This document shows positions 9,926-18,529 of a stretch of 51,290 nucleotides of DNA, piece by piece. The notes under the pieces are model-generated. The model made no database searches and was not told the origin of the DNA. It worked only from the letters and a program-made list of their open reading frames with translations. Source of the DNA: Ga0077530 sp035565975 (GTDB lineage Bacteria > Pseudomonadota > Alphaproteobacteria > Rhizobiales > Hyphomicrobiaceae); the NCBI GenBank assembly GCA_035565975.1, contig DATMRT010000008.1, positions 1-51,290 on the forward strand, given 5' to 3'. The stretch's first letter is position 1. The number at the start of each line of letters is the position of its first letter. The translations under genes were made by a program, and so were the position numbers.

Positions 9926-10888
9926 TCACTTGGGGCTGAGGCCAGCGCCGCTGATCAGCTCGCCGTTCTTCTTGAATTCGGCCGCGATGAAGGCAGTCGC
10001 ATCCTTGCTGCCGAGGTAGGAAATGGGCTGGCGCTGCTTGGCGAGCATGTCCACGACCGTCGGATCGGCAATCGTGCTTTTGCAGGCACCCTCGAGCTTG
10101 GCGAGGACAGGCGCCGGGAGGCCCTTTGGCGCGAACATCGAGAGCCAGATGGAGAACTGGAGATCGTAGCCAGCTTCTTTCAGGGTCGGAATGTCCTTGT
10201 AAGTCGGAATGCGCTCGGAAGCGAAGATGCCAAGCGCCGTTAGATTGTACTGCGGCACGAGATTCGGCTGATCCGTGAACAGGTCGACCGTGTCCGTGAG
10301 CAAGCCCTGCACCACGTCCGCGGAGCCCTTGTACGGCACGTGCTTGATTTCGATCCCTGCAGCCTTCGCGAAGGCGATCATAGACACGTGGGGGATCGTG
10401 CCGGGACCGGTCGATCCATAAGGAACTTTGCCGGGTGCCGCCTTCGCGGCTTTCACGACATCGGCCACGGTCTTGTATTTCGCGTTGGGCTTCGCCATCA
10501 GAACGACGGGGCTGTCGGCGATTTTGCAGATCGTATCGAAGCTGTCGTAGCTGTAGTCGAGCTTCATGCGATGTGGCTGCAGCGTGATCGGCCCGATCGG
10601 GCTGAGCAGGATCGTATAGCCATCCGCTGCCGCGCGTGCGGCTTCCGCCGTGCCGAGCGTTCCGGCAGCACCGGGCACATTCTTCACGACGATCTGCGTG
10701 CCGAGCGCTTTCTGGAAAGTATCCTGAATGCCGCGCGCCACCAGATCAGTGGCGCCACCTGCCGTCCATGCGACGATCATCGTCACCGGGCGCTCGGGAT
10801 AGGCAGCTTCTGCAGATGCGCCGAGCATGGTTGCGATGGGAGCCAGTGCGCAAAGAAGCGTGCGGCCAAGCCGCGCGGGGCGGGTCAT
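9926..10888 (-). CDS. tctC: TctC-type periplasmic binding protein (Bug family), copy 2
   Basis: A 320-residue Bug-family binding protein with signal peptide ending ASAEA and the same framework as copy 1 (YPERPVTMIVAW, AGGATDLVARGIQ, VVKNVPGAAGTLGTAEAA, PGKVPYGSTGPG). The start at 10888 is chosen because AGGAGG sits 6 nt upstream and the hydrophobic signal follows at once. A 117-bp gap separates it from copy 1, and a putative IclR operator lies about 108 bp upstream of its start. This suggests that a transcript begins here and continues through copy 1, tctB and tctA. The ligand cannot be read from sequence. Confidence 0.93.
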   Translation of the reverse strand: MTRPARLGRTLLCALAPIATMLGASAEAAYPERPVTMIVAWTAGGATDLVARGIQDTFQKALGTQIVVKNVPGAAGTLGTAEAARAAADGYTILLSPIGPITLQPHRMKLDYSYDSFDTICKIADSPVVLMAKPNAKYKTVADVVKAAKAAPGKVPYGSTGPGTIPHVSMIAFAKAAGIEIKHVPYKGSADVVQGLLTDTVDLFTDQPNLVPQYNLTALGIFASERIPTYKDIPTLKEAGYDLQFSIWLSMFAPKGLPAPVLAKLEGACKSTIADPTVVDMLAKQRQPISYLGSKDATAFIAAEFKKNGELISGAGLSPK

Positions 10889-10995
10889 CCTGTTTCCTCC
10901 TCGATATCGGCGCGCTCTGGCGCCTTGCGAACTCGGCCGGAGCCTAGTCGGCACTTCGCGCGCCGTCAAAGCGGAATATCGTCCTACGGAATTTT

Positions 10996-11014
10996 TGTTC
11001 CGCAAGACGAAACA
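10996..11014. promoter_or_regulatory. Putative IclR operator, site B (before tctC copy 2)
   Basis: TGTTCCGCAAGACGAAACA, with TGTT and AACA at the ends and CG dyads inside. It lies in the 178-bp gap between the epimerase gene and tctC copy 2, next to an AT-rich stretch (GGAATTTTTG), and shares 14 of 19 bases with site A. Confidence 0.65.
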
Positions 11015-11066
11015 TTAGAATCGAGACTTCGCGATCGGCGCGACCCGATTGAGATGCCGTTCGCAG

Positions 11067-11993
11067 TTAGGCGAGACCTTTGGCGCGCAGCTCGCGGAAG
11101 TGCTGGATCGTGCGTCTCACGCCCTCACTGAGCGGCGTCTGCGGCCTCGGGCCGATAACCTGCTCGAGCGCTGCCACATCGAAGCCGGCGGTGGGCGAGA
11201 GCCGCTCCGGGCCGGTCGCCTGCACATCGGCCTCAGGTGCGCTCGCGCGAATGGCGGCGATAATGTCGGCCGTGCTTTCGATGACATCCGTCATGTCAGC
11301 GAGGTGCGCGCCGCTCCATTCGCTCTCGACGACGCGTACGAACATCTCCGCGATGTCGTCCGCGAATTGGAAGCAGGTGGCCGTTGTCCATGGCACGGTG
11401 TAGCCCACGCCGAACGCGGCGGCCCGCATGGCGCTGGTGACGGCAGACGTTTCGCCTTGATCCCGGCCGATGCCGTACACGACGTGCGGCCTCAAGCCGA
11501 ATGAAGCGACGCCGAAGTCCTCGGCATAGAGGCGCGAGATCTCTTCGTCGGCCCGCTTGAAGACGCCGTAGAGATTGGCCGGTGCCTTGGCGGCGCCGCG
11601 CGGCTTCGCGGCAACCGAACTCGTGTACACGACTCGCGCGCCCACGCCGCGGGCGGCCTCGAGCACGCCGACGTGGCCGACCACATTGACCTTGGCGCCG
11701 GCAATCGGGTTCGCTTTGCATGCGGGGATCTGAAGGGCGGCAAGATGCAGGATCGTGCTGGCTGCATATTGTTCCGCAATGCGAGACATGACGCCATCGG
11801 TCGTCAAATCGGCGCGCTCCCAGATAATGCCCTGGGGTGCTGGCCCCTTCATCACCTGGCGCAGTCGCGTTTCATCGCGCGCAATATCGACGGCGACGAC
11901 TCTAATGCCGCGTGCGACGAGTTTCGGCAGTATCCACGCGGCCAGAAAGCCTGAGGCGCCGGTTACCACGACCGTATTGTTGCTGCTTGTCAT
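11067..11993 (-). CDS. NAD-dependent epimerase/dehydratase (extended SDR)
   Basis: A 308-residue Rossmann enzyme. The dinucleotide site TGASGFLAAW lies near residues 10-19, an acidic residue ends beta-2 (VVAVDIARD), and the catalytic motif is TSSVAAK followed by YGVFK (Tyr-x-x-x-Lys). Extended SDRs act on nucleotide sugars, sugar lactones or hydroxy acids. Nothing here fixes the substrate; a sugar-acid or hydroxy-acid dehydrogenase would suit the uptake genes next to it. The start MTSSNN at 11993 has GAGG upstream. It is the first minus-strand gene of the locus and is divergent from the ThDP enzyme with a 125-bp promoter region. A copy of the operator motif lies inside it. Confidence 0.88.
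   Translation of the reverse strand: MTSSNNTVVVTGASGFLAAWILPKLVARGIRVVAVDIARDETRLRQVMKGPAPQGIIWERADLTTDGVMSRIAEQYAASTILHLAALQIPACKANPIAGAKVNVVGHVGVLEAARGVGARVVYTSSVAAKPRGAAKAPANLYGVFKRADEEISRLYAEDFGVASFGLRPHVVYGIGRDQGETSAVTSAMRAAAFGVGYTVPWTTATCFQFADDIAEMFVRVVESEWSGAHLADMTDVIESTADIIAAIRASAPEADVQATGPERLSPTAGFDVAALEQVIGPRPQTPLSEGVRRTIQHFRELRAKGLA
11770..11788. promoter_or_regulatory. Putative IclR operator, site C (inside the epimerase gene)
   Basis: TGTTCCGCAATGCGAGACA lies in the coding part of the epimerase gene, where it encodes SRIAEQ on the other strand. It matches the other three sites closely. Its centre is 293 bp from that of site D, near a whole number of helical turns. It may be an auxiliary operator for looping, or a chance match under coding constraint. 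Confidence 0.4.
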
Positions 11994-12062
11994 ATGCGTC
12001 CTCGTATGCAATCTCGCATCCCGATGCGGATGGTATCGCACTTCTGCCGATCCTAAATCTAC

Positions 12063-12081
12063 TATTCCGCAATGCGAAACA
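12063..12081. promoter_or_regulatory. Putative IclR operator, site D (divergent promoter)
   Basis: TATTCCGCAATGCGAAACA lies between the divergent epimerase (start 11993) and ThDP enzyme (start 12119) genes, 38 bp before the latter. It differs from site C at only two bases. The position is suited to controlling both directions. Confidence 0.65.
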
Positions 12082-12118
12082 GTATTTGGCGCTCTTCTCA
12101 TTCGGAGGCTCGCGGCGC

Positions 12119-13810
12119 ATGGTCAAGACCAACGAGCTCGTCGTCAACGCCCTCGTCGAAGGCGGCATCACGCATGCATTCACGCTGCCCGGCCTCGGCA
12201 TCACGTGGTCGCTTCCCGCCTTCAAGGCGCAGGAGAAGAAGATCAACGTCGTTCTCGCGCGCTCGGAGTGGATCGCCTCCGTCATGGCCCAGACTGCGGG
12301 GCGCCTGCTGCGGCGTCCGTCCGTGCTCATGGGACAGGGACCATGGATCACGACGATCGGCGGCATGGGCATTCTCGAAGCGCACTTCTCCGGCTCGCCC
12401 ATGGTCGTGCTGACGGAGACCTCGGACTACGACGGCTATGGCCAGATGGGCGTCTACCAGACCATGACCGGCGACTACGCCGGCGCCGACGCCATGGCTT
12501 CGCTGAAGCCGATCACCAAGTACTGCACGTACGCGACGGCACCACAGGAGGCCGTCTATGGTGTGCAGATGGCGATCAAGCACGCGAGCTTGCCGCGCAT
12601 GGGGCCGGCCGCCGTCGTGATGAAGACACCGATGATTCGCGCGGAAGCGCCGGCGGACATGAAGCCCGTGCTCTATCCGTCCGCCGGCTATCACCGCTAC
12701 ACGCCACCGCGTCCTGATCCGTCGGCCGTCCGCAAGCTCGCTGAGATGTTGGCGCGCGCCGAGCGGCCGCTCATCATCGCCGGCAATGGCGTGACCATGA
12801 CCGAAACCGGACAGGCGCTGCAGGACCTCGCGCTGGCGAGCGGCATTGCTGTCGCGACGAGCTACAACGGCAAGGGCGTGATCGCGGAAACGGCGCCCAT
12901 TGCCGTCGGCATGCTCGGCACATGGGGCCACGCCTGCGCCAACCGCGCGGTGGCGGCGGCCGATCTCGTCGTCATGCTCGGCGCCAGCATGGGCCCCGAC
13001 TACACGCGCTTTCGCGATCCCGCGATGATCCGCCCCGGCGAGCAGGCGCTCGTGCAGGTGGACATCGATCCGCGCAATGCCGGCTGGGTCTATCCGGTCG
13101 ATCATGCCGTCACCGGCGACGTCGCGGATGTTTTGGCGGAGCTTGCCAAGCTCGACCTCGGCGCGTCGAAGAAGACCGCGCGCCTCGCGCACATCGCGTC
13201 GCTGCGTGATAAGTGGGACTTCGATCGCCTTCCCGCGCTCAAGGCCGGACAGGGCAGCGTGCATCACGCGGACATCATCAAGGCCATGCAGGGCTTCATG
13301 GGCCAGGATGACCTGATCACGCTCGATGCCGGCGCGAACCGCATTTGGGCGACGTTCGGCTTGAGAAGCACGCACCCGCATCAGTTTCTCGTCGCCGGTG
13401 GTACGGGTGCCATGGGGTGGGGCGCGCCTGCGGCCGCTGCCGCCAAGCTGGTGCTTCCGAAGCGCCGCGTCACGTGCCTCGCTGGCGACGGCGGCTTCAT
13501 GATGACATTGCAGACCATCACCACGTGCGTGCAGCAGAACCTTGATGTCGTGTACATCGTCGACAACAATGCCGGACTCGGCATGGTGCGGGACAATCTC
13601 GGAGCCAACCGCATTGCCGTCGATTTTGCAGACTGTGATTTTGCGAAGATTTCGGAAGGTCTCGGCGGGCGCGGCATGACCGTCACGCATCCGGACCAGC
13701 TACGCGACGCCATCGAGGAGGGCCATCGCATGAGAGGCCCTGTCGTCATCGACGTGAAGGTCGATCCCGAGGCCGGTCATAAGGAGGCATCCGACAATGC
13801 GCCGATTTGA
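12119..13810 (+). CDS. Thiamine-diphosphate-dependent enzyme, acetolactate synthase / decarboxylase-like
   Basis: A 563-residue three-domain ThDP enzyme. The N-terminal PYR domain carries the likely cofactor-activating Glu50 in ARSEW. A central domain has PLIIAGNGV, and the C-terminal PP domain has the ThDP/Mg motif G456-D-G to N483-N. The family includes acetolactate synthase, benzoylformate and oxalyl-CoA decarboxylases and related carboligases. The absence of a regulatory subunit gene and its place in an uptake locus argue for a catabolic decarboxylase or lyase and against ilvB. GGAGG lies 10 nt before the ATG at 12119. The SDR gene overlaps its end by 14 nt, so the two are co-translated. 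Confidence 0.92.
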   Translation: MVKTNELVVNALVEGGITHAFTLPGLGITWSLPAFKAQEKKINVVLARSEWIASVMAQTAGRLLRRPSVLMGQGPWITTIGGMGILEAHFSGSPMVVLTETSDYDGYGQMGVYQTMTGDYAGADAMASLKPITKYCTYATAPQEAVYGVQMAIKHASLPRMGPAAVVMKTPMIRAEAPADMKPVLYPSAGYHRYTPPRPDPSAVRKLAEMLARAERPLIIAGNGVTMTETGQALQDLALASGIAVATSYNGKGVIAETAPIAVGMLGTWGHACANRAVAAADLVVMLGASMGPDYTRFRDPAMIRPGEQALVQVDIDPRNAGWVYPVDHAVTGDVADVLAELAKLDLGASKKTARLAHIASLRDKWDFDRLPALKAGQGSVHHADIIKAMQGFMGQDDLITLDAGANRIWATFGLRSTHPHQFLVAGGTGAMGWGAPAAAAAKLVLPKRRVTCLAGDGGFMMTLQTITTCVQQNLDVVYIVDNNAGLGMVRDNLGANRIAVDFADCDFAKISEGLGGRGMTVTHPDQLRDAIEEGHRMRGPVVIDVKVDPEAGHKEASDNAPI

Positions 13811-14570
13811 GAACCGTTCGGCCCTCATCACGGCGGCCGCGAGCGGCCTCGGCCTCGGTGTGGCGCAGCGTCTCGCGAGTGAAGGCGCGCGTGTGGTGAT
13901 CTGGGACCGTGACGCGTCCCTGCTCGCCGATGTGCTCAAGGAAGCGGCGGGGGCGGGCCTCGACATCGCCGGCCGCGCGCTCGACATGATGGACAAGCGC
14001 GCCATTGGCCAGGCCGTCGCCGAGATGATCGACAGCCACGGCCGCATCGACATCCTCGTCAACAATATCGGCGGCTCGCTGCATGTGCCCTTTCGCTTCC
14101 TCGAGCAGTCGGACGAGGACTGGCAGCGCGTGATGGACGTCAACGTCAAGACGTGCGTGTGGGCGACGCGCGCGGTCCTCCCGCACATGCAGAAAGCGCA
14201 CTACGGACGCATCATCAATATGGGCTCGAAAGCCGGACGCTTCGGCTCGCTGTTTGCCGGCACGCCCTACGTTGCCGCGAAGGGCGCCATGCAGGCTTTC
14301 ACGCTGCAAATCGCGCAGGAGTTCGGCCCCGACGGCATTACCTGCAACACCGTGTGCCCCGGCGCGATCCTGACGCCGCGCGTCGAGTCGTTCCTCAACG
14401 AGCGCCACACGCCCGAGGAGCGCGCGCGGGTGCTCGCGTCCATTCCGGTGCGCCGCCAGGGTCGCGTCGAGGATGTTGCCGCTGCGATCGCCTACCTGAC
14501 GTCGGAGGAAGCCGGCTTCGTCAACGGCGCGACGCTCGACGTCAACGGCGGTCAGGCCATGTCGATCTGA
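13797..14570 (+). CDS. Short-chain dehydrogenase/reductase (SDR), classical
   Basis: A 257-residue classical SDR. It shows the cofactor site TAAASGLGLG at the N-terminus, NNIGG for the central sheet, catalytic Ser144 in NMGSKAG, and Tyr158-x-x-x-Lys162 in TPYVAAKG. The C-terminus VNGATLDVNGG is typical. It overlaps the ThDP enzyme by 14 nt, so it may reduce or oxidise that enzyme's product (an aldehyde, ketone or acyloin; inference). Its stop codon is immediately followed by the stop codon of the convergent hyuB gene, with no base between. Confidence 0.93.
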   Translation: MRRFENRSALITAAASGLGLGVAQRLASEGARVVIWDRDASLLADVLKEAAGAGLDIAGRALDMMDKRAIGQAVAEMIDSHGRIDILVNNIGGSLHVPFRFLEQSDEDWQRVMDVNVKTCVWATRAVLPHMQKAHYGRIINMGSKAGRFGSLFAGTPYVAAKGAMQAFTLQIAQEFGPDGITCNTVCPGAILTPRVESFLNERHTPEERARVLASIPVRRQGRVEDVAAAIAYLTSEEAGFVNGATLDVNGGQAMSI

Positions 14571-16244
14571 TCAGCCCTTCGCGCCGTAGCTCGCCGTTGC
14601 AGCTTCGCGCGAGACATAGCCGTTCGCGAGGTCGTCGGCGATCGCCTGCCGACTGCGCTGTGATGGATCGCCGTATCCGCCGCCGCCCGCCGTCACCAGA
14701 CGGAACACATCACCCTTCGCGATCGCCTTCCCCGCGACCTTCGACGGCAGGCGCTCGACGGTACCGTCGGCGTGCTGCAGCTCGGCGAAGCTCGCGGCTC
14801 CCGCGGCGCCACCCGCCAAGCCATAAGGCCGCGTCTTGAAGCGATCGAAGTTGCACGCGAGCGTACCCGCGGGCGCGTCGATGCGGAAGGCGCGAACGAG
14901 GCCGCAACCACCACGATGCTCGCCGGCGCCACCCGAGTCGGGCATCAGCGTATAAGCTTCGAACGTCACCGGATATGTGCTCTCCAGCATCTCGACGGGC
15001 GCATTGGCGATATTGTGCAGTCCGCAGGAAAAACCGTTGGCGCCGTCCCCCTCGGGATGTCCGCCCCAGCCGCCGCACGTCAGGTCGAAGTACACCTGCC
15101 GGCGGCCGTCGGCATGAAAGAGATTGGTCGCATAGGCATAGCTCACGCCGTAGTAGGCCGCCGGCACGCGGCCGGGAATGGCTTTCGCGAACGCGCCCAT
15201 GACCGCATTGACGACGCGGTGGCCGATCGCCATGCGATTGGCGACCGGCGCCGGCGAGCGCGCGGTGACGCAGAGCCCGTCCGGCGCGACGATGTCGACG
15301 GGCTCGTAGCAGCCCGCGTTCGCCGGAATCTCGCTGCCGATCGACATGAGGATGCCGCAGAAGACGCCGGAGCCGGACATATTGCGCGTGCAGTTCACCG
15401 GACCCTGTACTTGCGGCGACGAGCCGGAAAGATCGACCGTCAACGTGTCGCCGCGCACGGTCAGCTCGACGGCGATCCTGATCTGCTTCTCGCGATCGAT
15501 GCCATCGTCATCGGTGAAGTCCTCGAAGGCGTACGTCCCGTCGGGGATGCCGCGGATCATGGCCCGCATGGCCATCTCCGACTGGCGCCGGATGCCGCGA
15601 CACGCTTCGCCGAGCCGTTCGGACCCGTAGCGCCGCGCGATGCGATGGAGACCTTTCACGCCGATGTCGAGTGCGGCAAGCTGCGAGGCGAAGTCGCCGC
15701 CGACGTTGGCCGGCTCGCGCGTGTTGCGCAAGAGGAGCTGGATGACTTCCTTGTTCCGCCGTCCCGCATCGTCGAGGCGCATGGGCGGAATGCGGAAGCC
15801 TTCCTGATAGATCTCCGTCGCGCCGGCGTAGTAGCTCCCCGGTGCGCCGCCCCCGACATCCAGATGATGCACGAGCACGCCCGCAATGCCGACGAGACGC
15901 CCGTCGACGAAGGCCGGCTTGAAGGTCAGGATGTCATTGAGATGTTGCCCACCCGAGTAGGGGTCGTTGGTGATGATGATATCGCCTTCGCGCCACTGGC
16001 TGAGCGGAATGTGATCGCGCAGGATGTCGTCGAGGCAACTCGACATGGAATTCAGATGCACAGGGATACAGGTCGCCTGCGCGACGCTCTTACCCTCGGC
16101 GTCGAAAACGCACGTTGAATAGTCGAGCAAGTCACGCACGACGCTCGAGCGGCTCGTGCGCCAGATGGTGACACCCATTTCCTCAGCGGCGGCAACGAGC
16201 GCATTGCGGATGACTTCGAGCTGGACAACGTCGAGCGCTTTCAT
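14571..16244 (-). CDS. hyuB: Hydantoinase B / oxoprolinase family subunit
   Basis: A 557-residue HyuB-type subunit, full length for the family. Recognisable stretches are GDIIITNDPYSGGQHLNDI, HHLDVGG, and near the C-terminus PDSGGAGEHRGGCGLVR and GGGGYGDPSQR. With HyuA it forms an ATP-dependent amidohydrolase acting on hydantoins, 5-oxoproline or related cyclic imides; some family members are acetone or acetophenone carboxylases. The start at 16244 overlaps the hyuA stop (ATGA). The specific substrate is not evident. It converges on the SDR gene with no intergenic base. Confidence 0.93.
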   Translation of the reverse strand: MKALDVVQLEVIRNALVAAAEEMGVTIWRTSRSSVVRDLLDYSTCVFDAEGKSVAQATCIPVHLNSMSSCLDDILRDHIPLSQWREGDIIITNDPYSGGQHLNDILTFKPAFVDGRLVGIAGVLVHHLDVGGGAPGSYYAGATEIYQEGFRIPPMRLDDAGRRNKEVIQLLLRNTREPANVGGDFASQLAALDIGVKGLHRIARRYGSERLGEACRGIRRQSEMAMRAMIRGIPDGTYAFEDFTDDDGIDREKQIRIAVELTVRGDTLTVDLSGSSPQVQGPVNCTRNMSGSGVFCGILMSIGSEIPANAGCYEPVDIVAPDGLCVTARSPAPVANRMAIGHRVVNAVMGAFAKAIPGRVPAAYYGVSYAYATNLFHADGRRQVYFDLTCGGWGGHPEGDGANGFSCGLHNIANAPVEMLESTYPVTFEAYTLMPDSGGAGEHRGGCGLVRAFRIDAPAGTLACNFDRFKTRPYGLAGGAAGAASFAELQHADGTVERLPSKVAGKAIAKGDVFRLVTAGGGGYGDPSQRSRQAIADDLANGYVSREAATASYGAKG

Positions 16245-18319
16245 GCCGCGCCTCCCGTGCGCTTGGTTGCAACAAGATCTCCGGTCGGTGCGGCGGCAAT
16301 CTCCCACCCCGGCGGAATGAAGTGCGTCGCGTGCGCCTCTTCGATGATCGCGGGACCGCTGATCTTGAGATCGGCGGTAAGTTTGGTGCGCTCATGGATG
16401 GGCGCGTCATGCCAGCGCCCCGCGGCATAGACGGGCCGCCGCCCCTTGGGCGCGTGCGAACCGGCGAAGGCGAAATCCTGCTCGATCGGCTTTCGGAGCC
16501 TGCCTGTCGCCGCGATACGGATAGCAACGATTTCCGGCATCACGTGCGGCTCGGCGTGCGCGTATTGGGCCTCGTGAACCTGGTGAAACGACGCGATCGA
16601 AGCGTCGAGCGCCGTCGCAGGATCTTTCGCCGAGGCATCGAACGGAACCTGGATTTCGTAGGCCTGGCCGGGATAGCGCATGTCGAGCGCGATCGGCAGA
16701 AGCTGATCGGACCGCGCAATGCCGTCGGCTTCGAGCCGTTCCGCGCCCAGGCGGCGAAGCTCGGCGCAGATCTCCGCGAGGATGGGTATAGCGCCTGCAT
16801 CGGCCTTCATGAGGCGCGCCCGAGCAAGCGCGTGCACGACGTCGGAATAGAGCATACCCCAAGCGCTCAGCGTGCCCGGATCGCGCGGAAAGACGACGCG
16901 GCCGATGCCGATCTCGTCGGCGGTATCGCAGGCATGGAGCCCGCTCGCGCCACCGAACGAGACGAGCGTGAAGTCCTCGGGATCGAGCCCCTTCTCGAAG
17001 AGCGAGAGGCGGATCGCGCCGGCCATGTGCGAGACTGCGACCTGAAGAATGCCTTCGGCCGCGGCCTCGGGCGTGAGCGACAAGCGCTCCGACACGTGCG
17101 TCGTGATCGCCGTGCGCGCCGCGGCATCGTCGAGGCGCATGGCGCCGCCGAGAAAGAATTGCGGATCAATGCGGCCGAGCACGACATTGGCATCGGTCAC
17201 GGTCGGCTCGGTGCCGCCGCGGCTGTAGCAGGCCGGGCCGGGCTTGGCGCCGGCACTTTCCGGTCCAACGCGCAAGCGACCGCTCTCCTCGACGAGCGCG
17301 ATCGAGCCGCCGCCCGAACCGATCGTGCGGATCTCGATCATGGGCAGGCGCACCGGCAGGCCGTCGACCGTGCCCTCGGTCACGAGGCGCGTGCGGCCGC
17401 CGCTCACGATCGAGACGTCGTAGCTCGTGCCGCCCATGTCGACGGCGACGACGTCGGGCATGGCGAGGCGCTGGGCGATGGTCTCGGCCGCCAGCGCGCC
17501 GCCGCTCGGCCCCGAGAGCAAAAGCCGCGCCGGCAGCAGCGCGGCCGTCTCCGGGCTCATCACGCCGCCGTTCGATTGCACGAGATAGACCGGTGCTTCG
17601 AAGCCGGCGCTCTTGAGGCGCGCTCGCAGACGCTCGAGATAGCGGCGTACGACCGGCATGAGCAGCGCATTGAGCACGGTCGTCGACGAGCGCTCGAACT
17701 CGCGGATTTCGGGGCTCACCTCGTGCGAGAGCGAGACGTCCAGATCCGGTGCGTACTTCGCGAGGAGCTCCGCGATGCGCTTCTCGTGCTTTGGATTGGC
17801 ATAGGCATGAAGCAGGCAGACAGCGACGCACTGGATGCCGCCGGCTTTCATCCTTTCCGCGAGATGCTGGACTTCGCGTTCATCGAGCGGCGTCTCGATC
17901 GCGCCGTCCGCACGTGTGCGCTCCTTGATCCCGAAACGCCAGGCGCGCGGAACGAGGACCACGCGCGGCTCGGCCTTGCTCGCATAGACCTGCTTGCGGA
18001 AATGACGGCCGATCTCGAGCACATCCTCGAAGCCCGCGGTCGTGATCAGTGCGCCCTTCGGCAGGCGGCGCTGGAGGACGGCATTGGTCGCGATCGTCGT
18101 GCCGTGCAGGAGCGCGGAGATGTCTCCGAACGCGAAGCCGACCTCCTTGCCCGCCATGCGCAGGCCCGTGATCAACCCCTCGGAGGGATCATCCGGCGTT
18201 GTCGGTGTTTTGACCGCAAAGGTCTGGCCGGTGGCCTCATCGAGGATCTCGATGTCGGTGAATGTGCCGCCGATGTCGACGGCAATGCGCACGGCGCGGC
18301 GCGATGCTGTGGGCTGCAT
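16241..18319 (-). CDS. hyuA: Hydantoinase A / oxoprolinase family subunit
   Basis: A 692-residue HyuA-type ATPase subunit. The phosphate-binding motif DIGGTFTDIE lies near residues 15-24, the second ATP-fold motif DMGGTSYDVS in the middle, and FGGASGLHACDTADEIG further on. The start MQPTASRR at 18319 is preferred over an in-frame upstream start because the extra N-terminus is Arg-rich; a GAGG lies 13 nt before it. It is co-translated with hyuB. The L,D-transpeptidase-like gene diverges from it across about 210 bp that should hold both promoters; no clear operator was seen there. A hydantoin-type racemase gene in the next operon suggests a shared theme. Confidence 0.93.
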   Translation of the reverse strand: MQPTASRRAVRIAVDIGGTFTDIEILDEATGQTFAVKTPTTPDDPSEGLITGLRMAGKEVGFAFGDISALLHGTTIATNAVLQRRLPKGALITTAGFEDVLEIGRHFRKQVYASKAEPRVVLVPRAWRFGIKERTRADGAIETPLDEREVQHLAERMKAGGIQCVAVCLLHAYANPKHEKRIAELLAKYAPDLDVSLSHEVSPEIREFERSSTTVLNALLMPVVRRYLERLRARLKSAGFEAPVYLVQSNGGVMSPETAALLPARLLLSGPSGGALAAETIAQRLAMPDVVAVDMGGTSYDVSIVSGGRTRLVTEGTVDGLPVRLPMIEIRTIGSGGGSIALVEESGRLRVGPESAGAKPGPACYSRGGTEPTVTDANVVLGRIDPQFFLGGAMRLDDAAARTAITTHVSERLSLTPEAAAEGILQVAVSHMAGAIRLSLFEKGLDPEDFTLVSFGGASGLHACDTADEIGIGRVVFPRDPGTLSAWGMLYSDVVHALARARLMKADAGAIPILAEICAELRRLGAERLEADGIARSDQLLPIALDMRYPGQAYEIQVPFDASAKDPATALDASIASFHQVHEAQYAHAEPHVMPEIVAIRIAATGRLRKPIEQDFAFAGSHAPKGRRPVYAAGRWHDAPIHERTKLTADLKISGPAIIEEAHATHFIPPGWEIAAAPTGDLVATKRTGGAA

Positions 18320-18529
18320 CTTGAGTTCGGAACCTCGATCGGGCTGACGCCGCAATCGCGGCCGGCGCCATTCTGCCGGAAAGCTTTCGCGCAAAGCAAT
18401 ACCGCTCGCGCACTGCGAGCCCGACCGTGCAAGCCCAGAATGTGGAACGATAAAGGCCGATCCGCCCCATCATGGGCGCATTGAGACCCGCCTTTTGTCT
18501 CAAAGTGCGGGTTAGAGTCTTCCTCAAAG

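Noticed and set aside
12119..13810. Acetolactate synthase large subunit (ilvB) assignment
   Set aside because: No ilvN/ilvH regulatory subunit gene or branched-chain genes nearby, and it is in a catabolic-type locus. A generic ThDP enzyme call is safer.
16322..18484. 720-codon plus-strand open frame opposite hyuA
   Set aside because: Antisense shadow of a clear HyuA gene, with skewed composition and no family motif.
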